Part shown: one piece after another, positions 1 through 8,698 of the stretch
Position numbering within the stretch: the stretch's first letter is position 1
Layout of the letters: each line of letters opens with the position of its first letter
Source of the DNA: Saprospiraceae bacterium
Lineage (GTDB): Bacteria; Bacteroidota; Bacteroidia; Chitinophagales; Saprospiraceae
Length of the DNA stretch: 64,000 nt
Direction of reading: 5' to 3'
Assembly (NCBI GenBank): GCA_016713025.1
Contig: JADJPZ010000004.1
Location: 682,001 to 746,000, forward strand
The notes under the pieces: model-generated
What the model was told of the DNA's origin: nothing
The model's input: only the letters and a program-made list of their open reading frames with translations
Database searches by the model: none
Program-made: the position numbers and the translations under genes

Positions 1-102
1 GCAGCTTTTGGTGGATTTGACCTGATCATGGAAGCATACAATGAAGCCGTTAAAGAAAAATACCGGTTTTTTAGCTATGGCGATGCCATGTTGATCATTT
101 AA
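1..102 (+). CDS. queA: QueA C-terminus (tRNA preQ1 ribosyltransferase-isomerase), partial
   Basis: This is the last 33 codons of a gene that begins before the window. The visible tail reads FGGFDLIMEAYNEAV, then KEKYRFFSYGDAMLII, then TAA. That is the very conserved C-terminus of S-adenosylmethionine:tRNA ribosyltransferase-isomerase. The enzyme transfers and rearranges the ribosyl group of SAM onto preQ1 in tRNA to make epoxyqueuosine. Only the tail can be judged, so the integrity of the rest is unknown. Confidence 0.85.
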   Translation, partial: AAFGGFDLIMEAYNEAVKEKYRFFSYGDAMLII

Positions 103-207
103 GAAAATATTTTTAAATTTTCGGAACTTTTGCAATTTTCTTAGAGTTTATCAAGTTTATTAGAAATAATATTTATTATTAACCATTGACTTAATTTAAA
201 AGTTTGT

Positions 208-429
208 ATGTACTGGACATTAGAATTAGCCCACAATCTTGAAGAAGCTCCCTGGCCGGCAACCAGAGATGAATTGATCGACTATGCCATCAGATCTGGT
301 GCTCCTCTTGAAGTGATTGAAAACTTACAGGAACTTGAGGACGAGTTTGAGATTTATGAAACTATGGAAGATATCTGGCCGGATTACCCCAGAAAGGATG
401 ATTTTCTCTTTAATGAAGAAGAGTATTGA
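208..429 (+). CDS. DUF2795 domain-containing small acidic protein
   Basis: A 73-residue, strongly acidic protein starting at an ATG. The pattern APWPATRDELIDYAIRSGAP followed by ENLQELEDE and EDIWPDYP is typical of the DUF2795 proteins found throughout Bacteroidota. The family is small, cytosolic and of unknown function. It lies between queA and cmk on the same strand and is closed by its own hairpin terminator at 485-519, so it is probably a single-gene transcript. No signal peptide or membrane segment is seen. Confidence 0.85.
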   Translation: MYWTLELAHNLEEAPWPATRDELIDYAIRSGAPLEVIENLQELEDEFEIYETMEDIWPDYPRKDDFLFNEEEY

Positions 430-484
430 TGCTTTAGAAATTGAAGTCGACTCCTTTTCATAAGGATATAAAATTTAAGATAAA

Positions 485-519
485 AGTTCTGCTAATGGCA
501 AATTAAGCAGGACTTTTTT
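485..519 (+). terminator. Rho-independent terminator after the DUF2795 gene
   Basis: AGTTCTGCT (485-493) pairs with AGCAGGACT (506-514), nine pairs including one G-U, followed by a run of T. It directly abuts the -7 box of the cmk promoter. Confidence 0.75.
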
Positions 520-526
520 ATTTTTG
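519..526 (+). promoter_or_regulatory. Bacteroidota -7 promoter box for cmk
   Basis: TATTTTTG fits the TAnnTTTG consensus and ends 20 bases before the cmk start. No clear -33 TTG is seen at the usual distance. Confidence 0.5.
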
Positions 527-546
527 CACCATAATCCGTCGTATAA

Positions 547-1257
547 TTGAATCCTTCTCAACCTAAGAGTAATATTGTGATAGCTATAGATGGCTATTCA
601 TCATGCGGAAAGTCAACTTTAGCAAAACAGCTTGCGAGATCACTTAAGTTTGTGTTTATTGACACCGGTGCCATGTATCGGGCGGTGACATTGTATTTTA
701 TTAATAACAATATTGATATTTCAGATCTGATAGAAGTCAACAAAGCACTTGATGATATCCACATCAAATTCCAAAATATCAAAGTACTGAATACGACCTT
801 TCTCAACGGTGAAAACGTAGAGTCTGAAATAAGATCTTTGCAAGTTTCAGGGTTTGTTTCTGAAGTAGCTGCCATCAGTGAAGTGAGAAGGAAATTGGTT
901 TCACTGCAAAGAGAAATGGCGAAATCAGCAAATGTGGTGATGGATGGAAGGGACATTGGTACCGTTGTTTTCCCAAATGCAACGATCAAATTTTTTATTA
1001 CAGCTGATCCAATAGTCAGGGCTCAAAGGAGATACAATGAAATGTTGTCGAAAAATCAGCAGGCAGATCTTCATGAAGTGATATCCAACCTCCGGCACAG
1101 AGATACAATAGATACTACCAGAGAAGATAGTCCGCTTCAGCAGGCAGACGATGCGCACCTCCTTGACAATACTGACCTCACTATTGATGAACAATTCGAA
1201 TGTGCTTTAGATATCATTCGTAAAGAAGTAGATTTGACGGGGATTTACAAGCATTAA
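547..1257 (+). CDS. cmk: (d)CMP kinase
   Basis: A 236-residue cytidylate kinase that phosphorylates CMP and dCMP to the diphosphates using ATP. The P-loop GYSSCGKST is at residues 16-24, the nucleotide-binding DTGAMYRA at about 39-46, and the family motif DGRDIGTVVFP near 133. The length is normal. The start is a TTG at 547: the next in-frame ATG is at 673, beyond the P-loop, so it cannot be the start. A promoter box at 519-526 fits a leader of only about 15 bases. It lies between unrelated single genes. Confidence 0.93.
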   Translation: MNPSQPKSNIVIAIDGYSSCGKSTLAKQLARSLKFVFIDTGAMYRAVTLYFINNNIDISDLIEVNKALDDIHIKFQNIKVLNTTFLNGENVESEIRSLQVSGFVSEVAAISEVRRKLVSLQREMAKSANVVMDGRDIGTVVFPNATIKFFITADPIVRAQRRYNEMLSKNQQADLHEVISNLRHRDTIDTTREDSPLQQADDAHLLDNTDLTIDEQFECALDIIRKEVDLTGIYKH

Positions 1258-1374
1258 TTGTAAAAATATCCAATTCTATCGATTTTTAAAAACAATTAAT
1301 AACAAATAACTAATTTATACGTTACAAATTAATATGATACTATTTTTTAACAAAAACATCAATAATATTAACTT

Positions 1375-4164
1375 ATGAGAAACCTTTTAATCATTTTTGT
1401 TTTGCTTGCCGGATTTCAGTATTGTTTCGCACAGCCTGTACCCATGGATCCGGATATCAGGTACGGAAAGTTGTCCAATGGCATGACTTATTACATCCGA
1501 CACAACAAAGAACCAAAAGAACGTGCAAGCTTTTATATCATTCAGGACGTAGGTGCAGTACTGGAAGAAGATGATCAGGATGGATTGGCACATTTTCTGG
1601 AGCACATGGCCTTCAATGGGACAAAACATTTTCCCGGCAAGGGCATCATCAAAACTTTGGAAAGGCATGGAGTGGCATTTGGTCGTAATATCAATGCTTA
1701 TACCAGTAATGATGAGACAGTTTATAATCTTAGTGAAGTGCCTATCAAAAATCCCGGACTGCTGGATACATGTCTGTTGATACTCAATGACTGGTCAGAT
1801 TATCTGTTATTGACAAATGAAGAAATTGATGCTGAACGGGGTGTTATTTCCGAAGAATGGCGTACGCGTAGAAATGCGGGATTCAGATTGCGAGAAAAGT
1901 ATTTTCCTGTATTGCTGAAGGACTCAAAATTTGCACAGCGCGATGTGATTGGAAAACTTGATGTCATTAAAAACTTCAAACCTGAAACTTTAAAACAATT
2001 TTATAAAGACTGGTACAGGACTGACCTTCAGGCCATAGCTATAGTAGGTGATATTGATGTCAATGAGGTAGAAAAAAAGGTAATAGATTTATTAGGAAAA
2101 ATACCGGCTGAACCATCTCCTAAAGAAAGAAAGAGGTACGATATTCCATACCACAAAGAGTCATTGTACACAAAGGCCACTGATCCTGAGGCTACAGCAA
2201 ATTCTCTTAATATATACGTAAAACACAAAGGCACTGATCCTAAAAATAAAGACCTGAAGTATTACAGAGAGCTTTTTGTCAATCAGATTTTTAATAGAAT
2301 GATGGGAGACAGAATCAATGAACTCTTACAAAAAGGCGAACCTCCTTTTATCACAGGTAGTATAGGTTATGGAGGTTTTATAGGTGATAACGATGTATTC
2401 AGCTTAGGCATAAGTGCTCACTCAAAGAAAATGGATTCTGGGCTGAAAGCTATTTATACTGAAGCATTGCGCGTATACCAGCATGGATTCACCGAGGGAG
2501 AACTTGAAAGGACCAAAAATACTATTCTAACTCAGACGGAATCACAGTGGAAACAAAAAGATAAAATACCCAATGATCAATATTGCAGAGCTATAGTTCA
2601 GCATTATTTGGACAATAGCCCTCTTGAATCCATTGATCAGGAATGGGATCTGACTCAAAAAATATTGCCAACGATTACTTTAGATTATGTATCAAGTAAA
2701 ATACGACAGTGGTTAAAACCTGATAACAGGGTGGTAGTCATCACTGGACCTGACTCAGAAGCAGAGCATTTACTCACAGAGGAAAAGGTTCTTTCAGTAA
2801 TGGCTGAAGTTGAAAAATCTAAAATTGATCCTTATGAAGACAAAGCAGTAGCTTCATCTTTGATACATAAAGACCTTAAAGGTTCAAAAATAGTTAAAAC
2901 AAAAAATTTACCACAATTCAATGCCAAAGAATGGACTCTGGCAAATAATGCAAAAGTGATATATAGGAAAGCAGATTTTCAGAAAGACAACATTTCTATA
3001 TTAGCAAAGAGTAACGGTGGATTTTCGTTATATGGTCCATCTGCGTTACCTTCAGCCATGCTTATGTCTCAATTTATTCCACAATTTGGGGTTGGTGATT
3101 TTGATGCTGTTGCACTGAAAAAAATGCTTTCAGGAAAAAAAGCATCCATCAATTCTATGGTAACGGAATTGGGTGAAGTCTTGTCTGGGTCATCCACTCC
3201 AAAAGATGTTGAAACCATGATGCAATTGTTGTATTTACAATTTGAACAGCCCCGATTTGATACCGATGCTTATTCAGCTTTGGTGAAAAGATTTGAACCT
3301 TTTATTAAAAATATGAACAAAAATCCTCAGAAAATTATGAGTGATTCGCTGAGCCTCATCATGTCCAATTACTCAGACAGAACATTTGTGATGGATAAAA
3401 GCACCATTCAGAAAGCAAATGTTGCAGAAATGGAGCGTATATACAGGGATAGATTTCAGGATGCCGGGGATTTTACATTTTTTATCGTGGGCAATATTGA
3501 AGAAAATGATGTGAAACCCTTGGTGGAAAAGTACATAGGCTCTTTGACAGATCAAACGAGGAAAGAACAATGGAAAAATAACAAAGTCGGCATGCCAAAA
3601 GGTAAAACTGAAAAAGAGATTAAAATTCCATTGCAAACTGCAAAAGCAAATGTCGTTGTCGCATATAGCGCAGCATCCAAGTACACACCACAAAGCAATC
3701 TGTACATGGACATCATAGAATCAGTGCTGAACTTAAGGTTTACAGAAGAAATCAGAGAAAAAGAAGGGGGAACCTACGGTGTCAGCGTGAGGTCTGGTGC
3801 ATCTGCACGACCTGAAGCAAAAAAATCTCTTCAGATGAACTTCGATACAGACCCCGCAAAAGCTGAACACTTGAGATCCATCGTCTATAGGGAAATAAAT
3901 AAACTGGCATCTACAGGTCCTACAAAGGAAGAACTTGAAAAAGCTGTCAAAAATCTCCAGAAAGAAAGGGAAGAAGCCAAACCCAACAATAGTTATTGGA
4001 TGAATACTTTGGTAGAATTTTATGAAAATAAAATTGATAACAATAATCCTAAAAATTATGAAGACATTCTTAAAAGTGCAACTGTTAACAGTGTCAGAGA
4101 TTTTGCAAAGACATTTTTTGCCAAACCTGATATTGTGGATGTAATCTTTAAACCATTAAAATAA
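1375..4164 (+). CDS. Exported M16 family zinc metallopeptidase
   Basis: A 929-residue insulinase/pitrilysin-type protease of the PqqL-like, two-repeat kind. A signal peptide covers residues 1-19. The inverted zinc motif HFLEH (H73, E76, H77) is intact, and E154 in the IDAERGVISEE segment, 77 residues later, is the likely third ligand. The second half is the non-catalytic M16 repeat, ending in the conserved REKEGGTYGVSV segment near 800. The protein probably degrades peptides in the periplasm. It is transcribed alone, with a strong terminator at 4237-4272. Substrate unknown. Confidence 0.9.
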   Translation: MRNLLIIFVLLAGFQYCFAQPVPMDPDIRYGKLSNGMTYYIRHNKEPKERASFYIIQDVGAVLEEDDQDGLAHFLEHMAFNGTKHFPGKGIIKTLERHGVAFGRNINAYTSNDETVYNLSEVPIKNPGLLDTCLLILNDWSDYLLLTNEEIDAERGVISEEWRTRRNAGFRLREKYFPVLLKDSKFAQRDVIGKLDVIKNFKPETLKQFYKDWYRTDLQAIAIVGDIDVNEVEKKVIDLLGKIPAEPSPKERKRYDIPYHKESLYTKATDPEATANSLNIYVKHKGTDPKNKDLKYYRELFVNQIFNRMMGDRINELLQKGEPPFITGSIGYGGFIGDNDVFSLGISAHSKKMDSGLKAIYTEALRVYQHGFTEGELERTKNTILTQTESQWKQKDKIPNDQYCRAIVQHYLDNSPLESIDQEWDLTQKILPTITLDYVSSKIRQWLKPDNRVVVITGPDSEAEHLLTEEKVLSVMAEVEKSKIDPYEDKAVASSLIHKDLKGSKIVKTKNLPQFNAKEWTLANNAKVIYRKADFQKDNISILAKSNGGFSLYGPSALPSAMLMSQFIPQFGVGDFDAVALKKMLSGKKASINSMVTELGEVLSGSSTPKDVETMMQLLYLQFEQPRFDTDAYSALVKRFEPFIKNMNKNPQKIMSDSLSLIMSNYSDRTFVMDKSTIQKANVAEMERIYRDRFQDAGDFTFFIVGNIEENDVKPLVEKYIGSLTDQTRKEQWKNNKVGMPKGKTEKEIKIPLQTAKANVVVAYSAASKYTPQSNLYMDIIESVLNLRFTEEIREKEGGTYGVSVRSGASARPEAKKSLQMNFDTDPAKAEHLRSIVYREINKLASTGPTKEELEKAVKNLQKEREEAKPNNSYWMNTLVEFYENKIDNNNPKNYEDILKSATVNSVRDFAKTFFAKPDIVDVIFKPLK

Positions 4165-4236
4165 GGTAATAATAAGATCACCAGGCTGGAAAAATACCAT
4201 GCAATAGAAAACTAGCACACTTACAGATACACAACA

Positions 4237-4272
4237 GAGAGGTTGTCGAAATGGCAGCCTCTCTTTTTTTTT
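4237..4272 (+). terminator. Rho-independent terminator after the M16 peptidase
   Basis: GAGAGGTTG (4237-4245) pairs with CAGCCTCTC (4255-4263), nine pairs with one G-U, followed by nine T. The rest of the 334-base gap between 4165 and 4498 is AT-rich with no open frame of note. Confidence 0.85.
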
Positions 4273-4458
4273 GGCCGGCATGAGTAATGACCTACAATGT
4301 TTACAAAATAGATTATTTATAGAATAAATTTGATTTGAAGATTGTAGCGTTTTAATCTATGGGTATTTAGAAACGGGAATTAAACTATCAATATCTAGCA
4401 ATATCTGTATTTGTGTGAAGTTAATCCAAAAAATAGCATTCTTTATCTACAAAAGTTA

Positions 4459-4466
4459 TACTTTTG
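4459..4466 (+). promoter_or_regulatory. Possible -7 box upstream of the coiled-coil/ABC cluster
   Basis: TACTTTTG matches TAnnTTTG 32 bases before the start at 4499. No good -33 element was found, so this is only a candidate for the first promoter of the cluster. Confidence 0.4.
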
Positions 4467-4498
4467 GAACTGAATTTAACTTTTAAAGCATTTATAAA

Positions 4499-5188
4499 AT
4501 GAATCCATCATCAGATATGTTTAAAAAAATAAAATCACTGTTTATCGTAGAAGATCCGAATTCTGTTAATAATCAGCCTGAATCAGGACAAACAGAAAAG
4601 CAAGGATTACCTGCTGAAGTAACTCAAGCAAAAGAAAATGATTTTCAAGCAACTTCATCACGTACCAACGGAACATCCGATCCTAAATTTGTAGAACTTT
4701 TGTTAAAAGCAATTGAATCAAGCAATATGGAAGGATTTGATTATCTGGAATATAAAAATTCACTTAAATCAATTGAAAGTGTGATTCCTGATGAGAACGT
4801 ACGGTATAAGTCGGCTTTCGAAATGGCCAAAACTATGGGGCTTACTAAAGCTAAACTGATAGAGAGCGCCAATCACTACCTTAGTGTTCTTAAGAGTGAG
4901 GAAAGCAAATTTAAAGAAGCATTGAATAATCAGAAAACTAAACAAATTCAAGGTAGAGCTGATCAATTAAAATCAGTTGAAAAAGCTATCGAAGATAAAA
5001 AGAAAATGATTGAACAACTTACTAAGGAAATTGAATCTTCAACTGCTCAATTGGATACAGTAAAAAAGGACATCAACGATGCTGTATTAAAAATAGAAAC
5101 GACAAATGATCAGTTTCATGCTTCATATTCTCTGGTATATGGCCAAATTCAGGAAGATGTCAGCAAAATCACAGCTCATATACAATAA
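4499..5188 (+). CDS. Hypothetical soluble coiled-coil protein of the ABC/OmpA cluster
   Basis: I do not recognise a named family. The 229-residue protein has no signal peptide or membrane segment. Residues 1-60 are polar and probably disordered. Residues about 62-130 look like a helical domain beginning FVELLLKAIESSN. Residues about 130-215 form a long charged coiled coil rich in K, E and Q. It is the first gene of a same-strand cluster that goes on to a membrane coiled-coil protein, an OmpA-fused binding protein and an ABC permease/ATPase. A cytoplasmic partner that pairs through its coiled coil with the next gene product is a reasonable guess, not a demonstrated role. Confidence 0.75.
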   Translation: MNPSSDMFKKIKSLFIVEDPNSVNNQPESGQTEKQGLPAEVTQAKENDFQATSSRTNGTSDPKFVELLLKAIESSNMEGFDYLEYKNSLKSIESVIPDENVRYKSAFEMAKTMGLTKAKLIESANHYLSVLKSEESKFKEALNNQKTKQIQGRADQLKSVEKAIEDKKKMIEQLTKEIESSTAQLDTVKKDINDAVLKIETTNDQFHASYSLVYGQIQEDVSKITAHIQ

Positions 5189-5219
5189 AAAAGTAACAGA
5201 ACAACTTTATTAGAATCGA

Positions 5220-5253
5220 TTGCAAATTAATTTAATTGAAATTTATATATTTG
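5220..5253 (+). promoter_or_regulatory. Bacteroidota promoter before the membrane coiled-coil gene
   Basis: The -33 element TTG (5220-5222) is separated by 23 bases from the -7 box TATATTTG (5246-5253), ending 17 bases before the start codon at 5271. It suggests that this gene can also be transcribed independently of the gene before it. Confidence 0.55.
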
Positions 5254-5270
5254 GGGTTTAATTTTTTTAG

Positions 5271-6287
5271 ATGACAGAACAAAAACAAAAATCATTTTGG
5301 TCAAGACCTGAAGGGGTGACAGGAGCTTTATTTCTTGCAGCACTTATTTTTGGTGTGGGTTATATCACTTTGGCCAGTTTAGGTGCTTTATTATCATTTG
5401 TGGCTACTACCATGGGCTCATTTATTTCTCTCATGGTTTTAGGTACGATTATTTTTATGGCTCTTGACGGGAAAACCAGAACCCTTATCAGTTATATGTT
5501 TAAGAGCACGATGAGGTGGTTGACAGGTTTGTTTGTCAACATTGATCCCATAGGAATATTAAAGTCCTATGTGGAAGATCTCAAGTCCAATCTTACAAAA
5601 ATGAACAGGCAAATTGCACAATTGCGTGGTCAAATGCACAAGCTTCAGGAAATCATTCTCAACAATAAAAAGGAAATAGATACCAACCTTAGCATGGCGA
5701 GCGAAGCTGCTCAAGCCAACAAGCAAGCGCATGTCTTGCTCAAGAGCAGAAAAGCGGGTCGTTTGCAGGATTCGAATGTAAAGCTGGAAGATTTGTATAG
5801 AAAAATGGAAGTACTCTATCGGGTACTGGCCAAAATGTATGAAAATTCAGAAATTCTGGTGGAAGATGTTCAGGATCAGGTAATGGTCAAAGATCAGGAG
5901 AGAAAGGCTATCATGGCATCCAACTCTGCTATGAAATCGGCTATGTCAGTGATCAAAGGTGATCCGGACAAAAAAGCGATGTTTGATGCCGCTTTAGAAT
6001 CCATTGCAGATGACGTGAGTCAGAAAGTGGGAGAGATGGAAAGATTTATGGAAGTTTCGCAGAGCTTTATGCAGTCTATAGATCTTCAGAATGGCGTTTT
6101 TGAAGAAGAAGGATTGAGAATGCTTGAAAAATGGGAAAATGAAAGTGTGTCACTCTTACTTGGTGGTGAGAAAGAAAGTCTGATACTTAAGTCAAATGAC
6201 GAAAATGAAGTATTAGACCTCAATGCACCCATCAAACAACCTGAAAAAGTTGGTAGAGTAAACCAATACGATAATTTATTTGAATAA
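5271..6287 (+). CDS. Hypothetical membrane protein with long coiled coil
   Basis: A 338-residue protein with two predicted membrane helices (about residues 17-42 and 46-65), then a long cytoplasmic helical region from about 98 to 290 with heptad-like LKSNLTKMNRQIAQLRGQMHKL. The acidic tail runs to the end. The two-helix anchor plus coiled coil loosely recalls PspA/TelA-like envelope-stress scaffolds, but I see no diagnostic motif. It is 23 bases upstream of the SBP-OmpA gene, with which it is almost certainly co-transcribed. Confidence 0.75.
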   Translation: MTEQKQKSFWSRPEGVTGALFLAALIFGVGYITLASLGALLSFVATTMGSFISLMVLGTIIFMALDGKTRTLISYMFKSTMRWLTGLFVNIDPIGILKSYVEDLKSNLTKMNRQIAQLRGQMHKLQEIILNNKKEIDTNLSMASEAAQANKQAHVLLKSRKAGRLQDSNVKLEDLYRKMEVLYRVLAKMYENSEILVEDVQDQVMVKDQERKAIMASNSAMKSAMSVIKGDPDKKAMFDAALESIADDVSQKVGEMERFMEVSQSFMQSIDLQNGVFEEEGLRMLEKWENESVSLLLGGEKESLILKSNDENEVLDLNAPIKQPEKVGRVNQYDNLFE

Positions 6288-6310
6288 TTAATCTTAAACT
6301 TTTTTTTAAA

Positions 6311-7900
6311 ATGGCAACAAGACTCACAGGTTTTTCAAAATTAGTAATCACCCTTCTCATACTTGCAGCATTATTTTTTGGTGGCAGATATCTGCTTCAG
6401 AATACTAAAATGGGACAGGATATCAAAAAGCAAGCAGAACAAGCAGCTGCTGACCAAGGTGATAAAAGTAATTCGGGATCTACTCCGTCATCTACTTCAG
6501 GTCCTAGAGACCCCAATACCTTGAGGGTTCAATTGGTATCTTGGGGAGGATATGCTCCCGGGCTTTATTTTAATGAAGGTGTATTGGCCAATGAACAATC
6601 CAGATTTTTTAAAGAATATGGCTTTAAAGTAGATTTTAAACTCGAAAATGATTTGCTAAATGCCATGAACGCCTGGATGGGAGGAGAATATGATGTCCTG
6701 GTACAGACAGCTGATGCATTCCCACTCTACACCGCTCCTGATGATATCAATGCATTCAAACCTCAGGCTTTTATGCAGGTAGACTGGTCAAGAGGTGGAG
6801 ATGCTGTCATCGTAAAGCGTGGTATTAATACGGCCAACGATCTCAAAGGTAAAAAAATCGCTGTGGCGGTACCATCTCCTGCTCAGACTTTGCTTAATAA
6901 TACATTGGAAGCTGCAGGTCTTAAGTATTCAGATGTGACAATTATTAAAACATCTGACAACCTTAAAGCAGCGGAATTATTTAGAACCAAAGATGTAGAT
7001 GCAGCGGTTGTCTGGAGTCCGGATGATCAGTTGGCCACGGCGGATGTACCTGGATCAAAAATTCTGCTCACCACTGTCCAGCAATCCCACATTATTGCTG
7101 ATATCATGTTTGCAAGTGAAAAGACCATTAAGGAAAAGAGAAATATGATTCATGGATTCTATGAAGGATGGATGAAAGGTGTTGCAGAATTGAATGCCAG
7201 CAAAACAAACCATGCAAAAGCAGCAAAATATGTTGGTGAATTAGTAGGATTGACTCCGGATGATGGCCTTGGTATGATGAGTACAGTGTATTGGACAGGA
7301 CATGGTGATAATATCAACTTTTTTGGTTTGAATTCTGCATATAAAGGTGTCAAGGGACAGGATTTGTATGAAAAAATGTCTAAAAAATTTGTTGAAACCG
7401 GCGATTCGCCAAAAGAAGCACCTTCATGGAGATCTGCTATTTACACAGGTGCTATCACATCTGCTCAAGCAAATCTTGCAGGTGCTGCATATGAAGCTGA
7501 AAAATCCAAGACTTTTGCCCCTGCAACTAAAGCAGAAGTGACAGCTCCGGCTATTGCATCCAAACCAGTAAGTATCAATTTCCCTTCAGGTAAGTTTTTA
7601 TTGGATGAAAATGCAAAAACCATCATCGACATACAATTTGCAGAATTAGCAAAAACATTTGCCAATGTGAAAGTAAGAGTGGAAGGTAATACTGATAACG
7701 TAGGTAGCGCAGCCGGAAATAAGGCACTATCAGAGAAAAGAGCAAAATCAGTGGCTGATTATCTGAAATCACAATATGGCATGGACGCCAATAGATTTGT
7801 TATAGTAGGAAACGGACCTATAAACCAGTACCCGGATGTGAAGCCAATGCAGATGATGCTTGTAAAGCTAAAAACAGAAGAACAGAGTTTCAGCTTATAG
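6311..7900 (+). CDS. Membrane-anchored ABC substrate-binding protein fused to an OmpA domain
   Basis: A 529-residue protein with three parts. An uncleaved N-terminal membrane anchor lies at about residues 8-29 with no lipobox or clear cleavage site. A periplasmic binding domain of the nitrate/sulfonate/THI5 type runs from about 54 to 400, starting LRVQLVSWGGYAPGLYFNEG. An OmpA-like peptidoglycan-binding domain covers about 415-520. The OmpA core NTDNVGSAAGNKALSEKRA (from residue 460) keeps the Asp and Arg that bind diaminopimelate in the family, but the usual NRRVEI end is missing. This would tie a transporter receptor to both the inner membrane and the cell wall. The matching permease and ATPase lie downstream. 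Substrate unknown. Confidence 0.88.
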   Translation: MATRLTGFSKLVITLLILAALFFGGRYLLQNTKMGQDIKKQAEQAAADQGDKSNSGSTPSSTSGPRDPNTLRVQLVSWGGYAPGLYFNEGVLANEQSRFFKEYGFKVDFKLENDLLNAMNAWMGGEYDVLVQTADAFPLYTAPDDINAFKPQAFMQVDWSRGGDAVIVKRGINTANDLKGKKIAVAVPSPAQTLLNNTLEAAGLKYSDVTIIKTSDNLKAAELFRTKDVDAAVVWSPDDQLATADVPGSKILLTTVQQSHIIADIMFASEKTIKEKRNMIHGFYEGWMKGVAELNASKTNHAKAAKYVGELVGLTPDDGLGMMSTVYWTGHGDNINFFGLNSAYKGVKGQDLYEKMSKKFVETGDSPKEAPSWRSAIYTGAITSAQANLAGAAYEAEKSKTFAPATKAEVTAPAIASKPVSINFPSGKFLLDENAKTIIDIQFAELAKTFANVKVRVEGNTDNVGSAAGNKALSEKRAKSVADYLKSQYGMDANRFVIVGNGPINQYPDVKPMQMMLVKLKTEEQSFSL

Positions 7901-7959
7901 GTGGGTAGGACCATTGGCTGACATATTTCTGATCTACCTGTTTTATTTAATAATTTTAT

Positions 7960-8000
7960 AAAAAAGCGAATTCACTTTTTAGGAGTTGATTCGCTTTTTT
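7960..8000 (+). terminator. Rho-independent terminator after the SBP-OmpA gene
   Basis: AAAAAAGCGAAT (7960-7971) pairs with ATTCGCTTTTTT (7989-8000). It splits the cluster into two transcripts and argues against translation starting before 8052 for the next gene. Confidence 0.8.
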
Positions 8001-8026
8001 ATTTTTCATTTTTTGGTAAATACATT

Positions 8027-8034
8027 TATCTTTG
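8027..8034 (+). promoter_or_regulatory. -7 promoter box for Uma2-permease-ATPase
   Basis: TATCTTTG, a full TAnnTTTG match, lies 17 bases before the ATG at 8052 and just after the terminator. It would drive the Uma2 gene and, through a 23-base gap, the ABC permease and ATPase. Confidence 0.6.
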
Positions 8035-8051
8035 TAAATAAATACAGTTCC

Positions 8052-8675
8052 ATGGCGACAATAAGTAAAGTAGGGTATTCTGAAACTACAAAACTCAGAC
8101 GGAGGTCAGCGCTCAAAGACCATACTTTGGAGTATTATCTACAACGCGAAGAAAAAGCAAAATATAAAAGTGAATATTATAATGGGAAAATAGTCAAAAT
8201 GGCAGGAGCAACATCTAATCATAATCAAATTTCTGCGCAAATTACTTCTTCATTAATTACTAGAATTAAACTTCTGTCAAACAAGTTTAAAGTATATAAC
8301 AGCGATCAAAAAGTGTATATCCCATCCAGGAACTCAGTACTTTATCCTGATGCACTTGTTATTGCTGACAGACCTGAATTTTGGCAGGGTAGAAAAGATA
8401 TTATCACCAATCCGTTGGTAGTAGTTGAGGTTTTGTCTCCTTCAACGCATTCTTTGGATGCTTTTCAAAAATTTCATTTGTATCAGGAATTGCCATCGTT
8501 CAAAGAGTATATCATTGTATCCCAGACTGGAGTTGCCATAGAACAATGGTATCGAAAAGACATAAATACTTGGGTTAAATCAGAAATGAATTCACCTGAC
8601 CAACAGCTGAAAATTTATTCACTTTCTATTGATATTCCACTTTCTGAGATTTATGATGATGTAGAATTTGAGTAA
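8052..8675 (+). CDS. Uma2 family (DUF820) endonuclease-like protein
   Basis: A 207-residue protein of the Uma2 family, which has a PD-(D/E)XK nuclease-type fold but no firmly established role. Supporting segments are YLQREEKAKYKSEYYNGKIV, NHNQISAQI, the Asp-containing YPDALVIADRPEF and the strand NPLVVVEVLSPSTH. The open frame extends to 7986, but those codons lie inside the terminator stem and before the promoter box, so the ATG at 8052 (MATISKVGY) is chosen. Its place between a transporter's binding protein and its permease is odd. It could have been inserted there, yet it is 23 bases from the permease and probably shares its transcript. Confidence 0.82.
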   Translation: MATISKVGYSETTKLRRRSALKDHTLEYYLQREEKAKYKSEYYNGKIVKMAGATSNHNQISAQITSSLITRIKLLSNKFKVYNSDQKVYIPSRNSVLYPDALVIADRPEFWQGRKDIITNPLVVVEVLSPSTHSLDAFQKFHLYQELPSFKEYIIVSQTGVAIEQWYRKDINTWVKSEMNSPDQQLKIYSLSIDIPLSEIYDDVEFE

Positions 8676-8698
8676 TCGTTTAAAAAATAAAATAAGAA

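Noticed and set aside
8052..8675. Uma2 gene as a classical toxin-antitoxin or restriction component
   Set aside because: There is no antitoxin or methyltransferase neighbour; the surrounding genes are ABC transporter parts.
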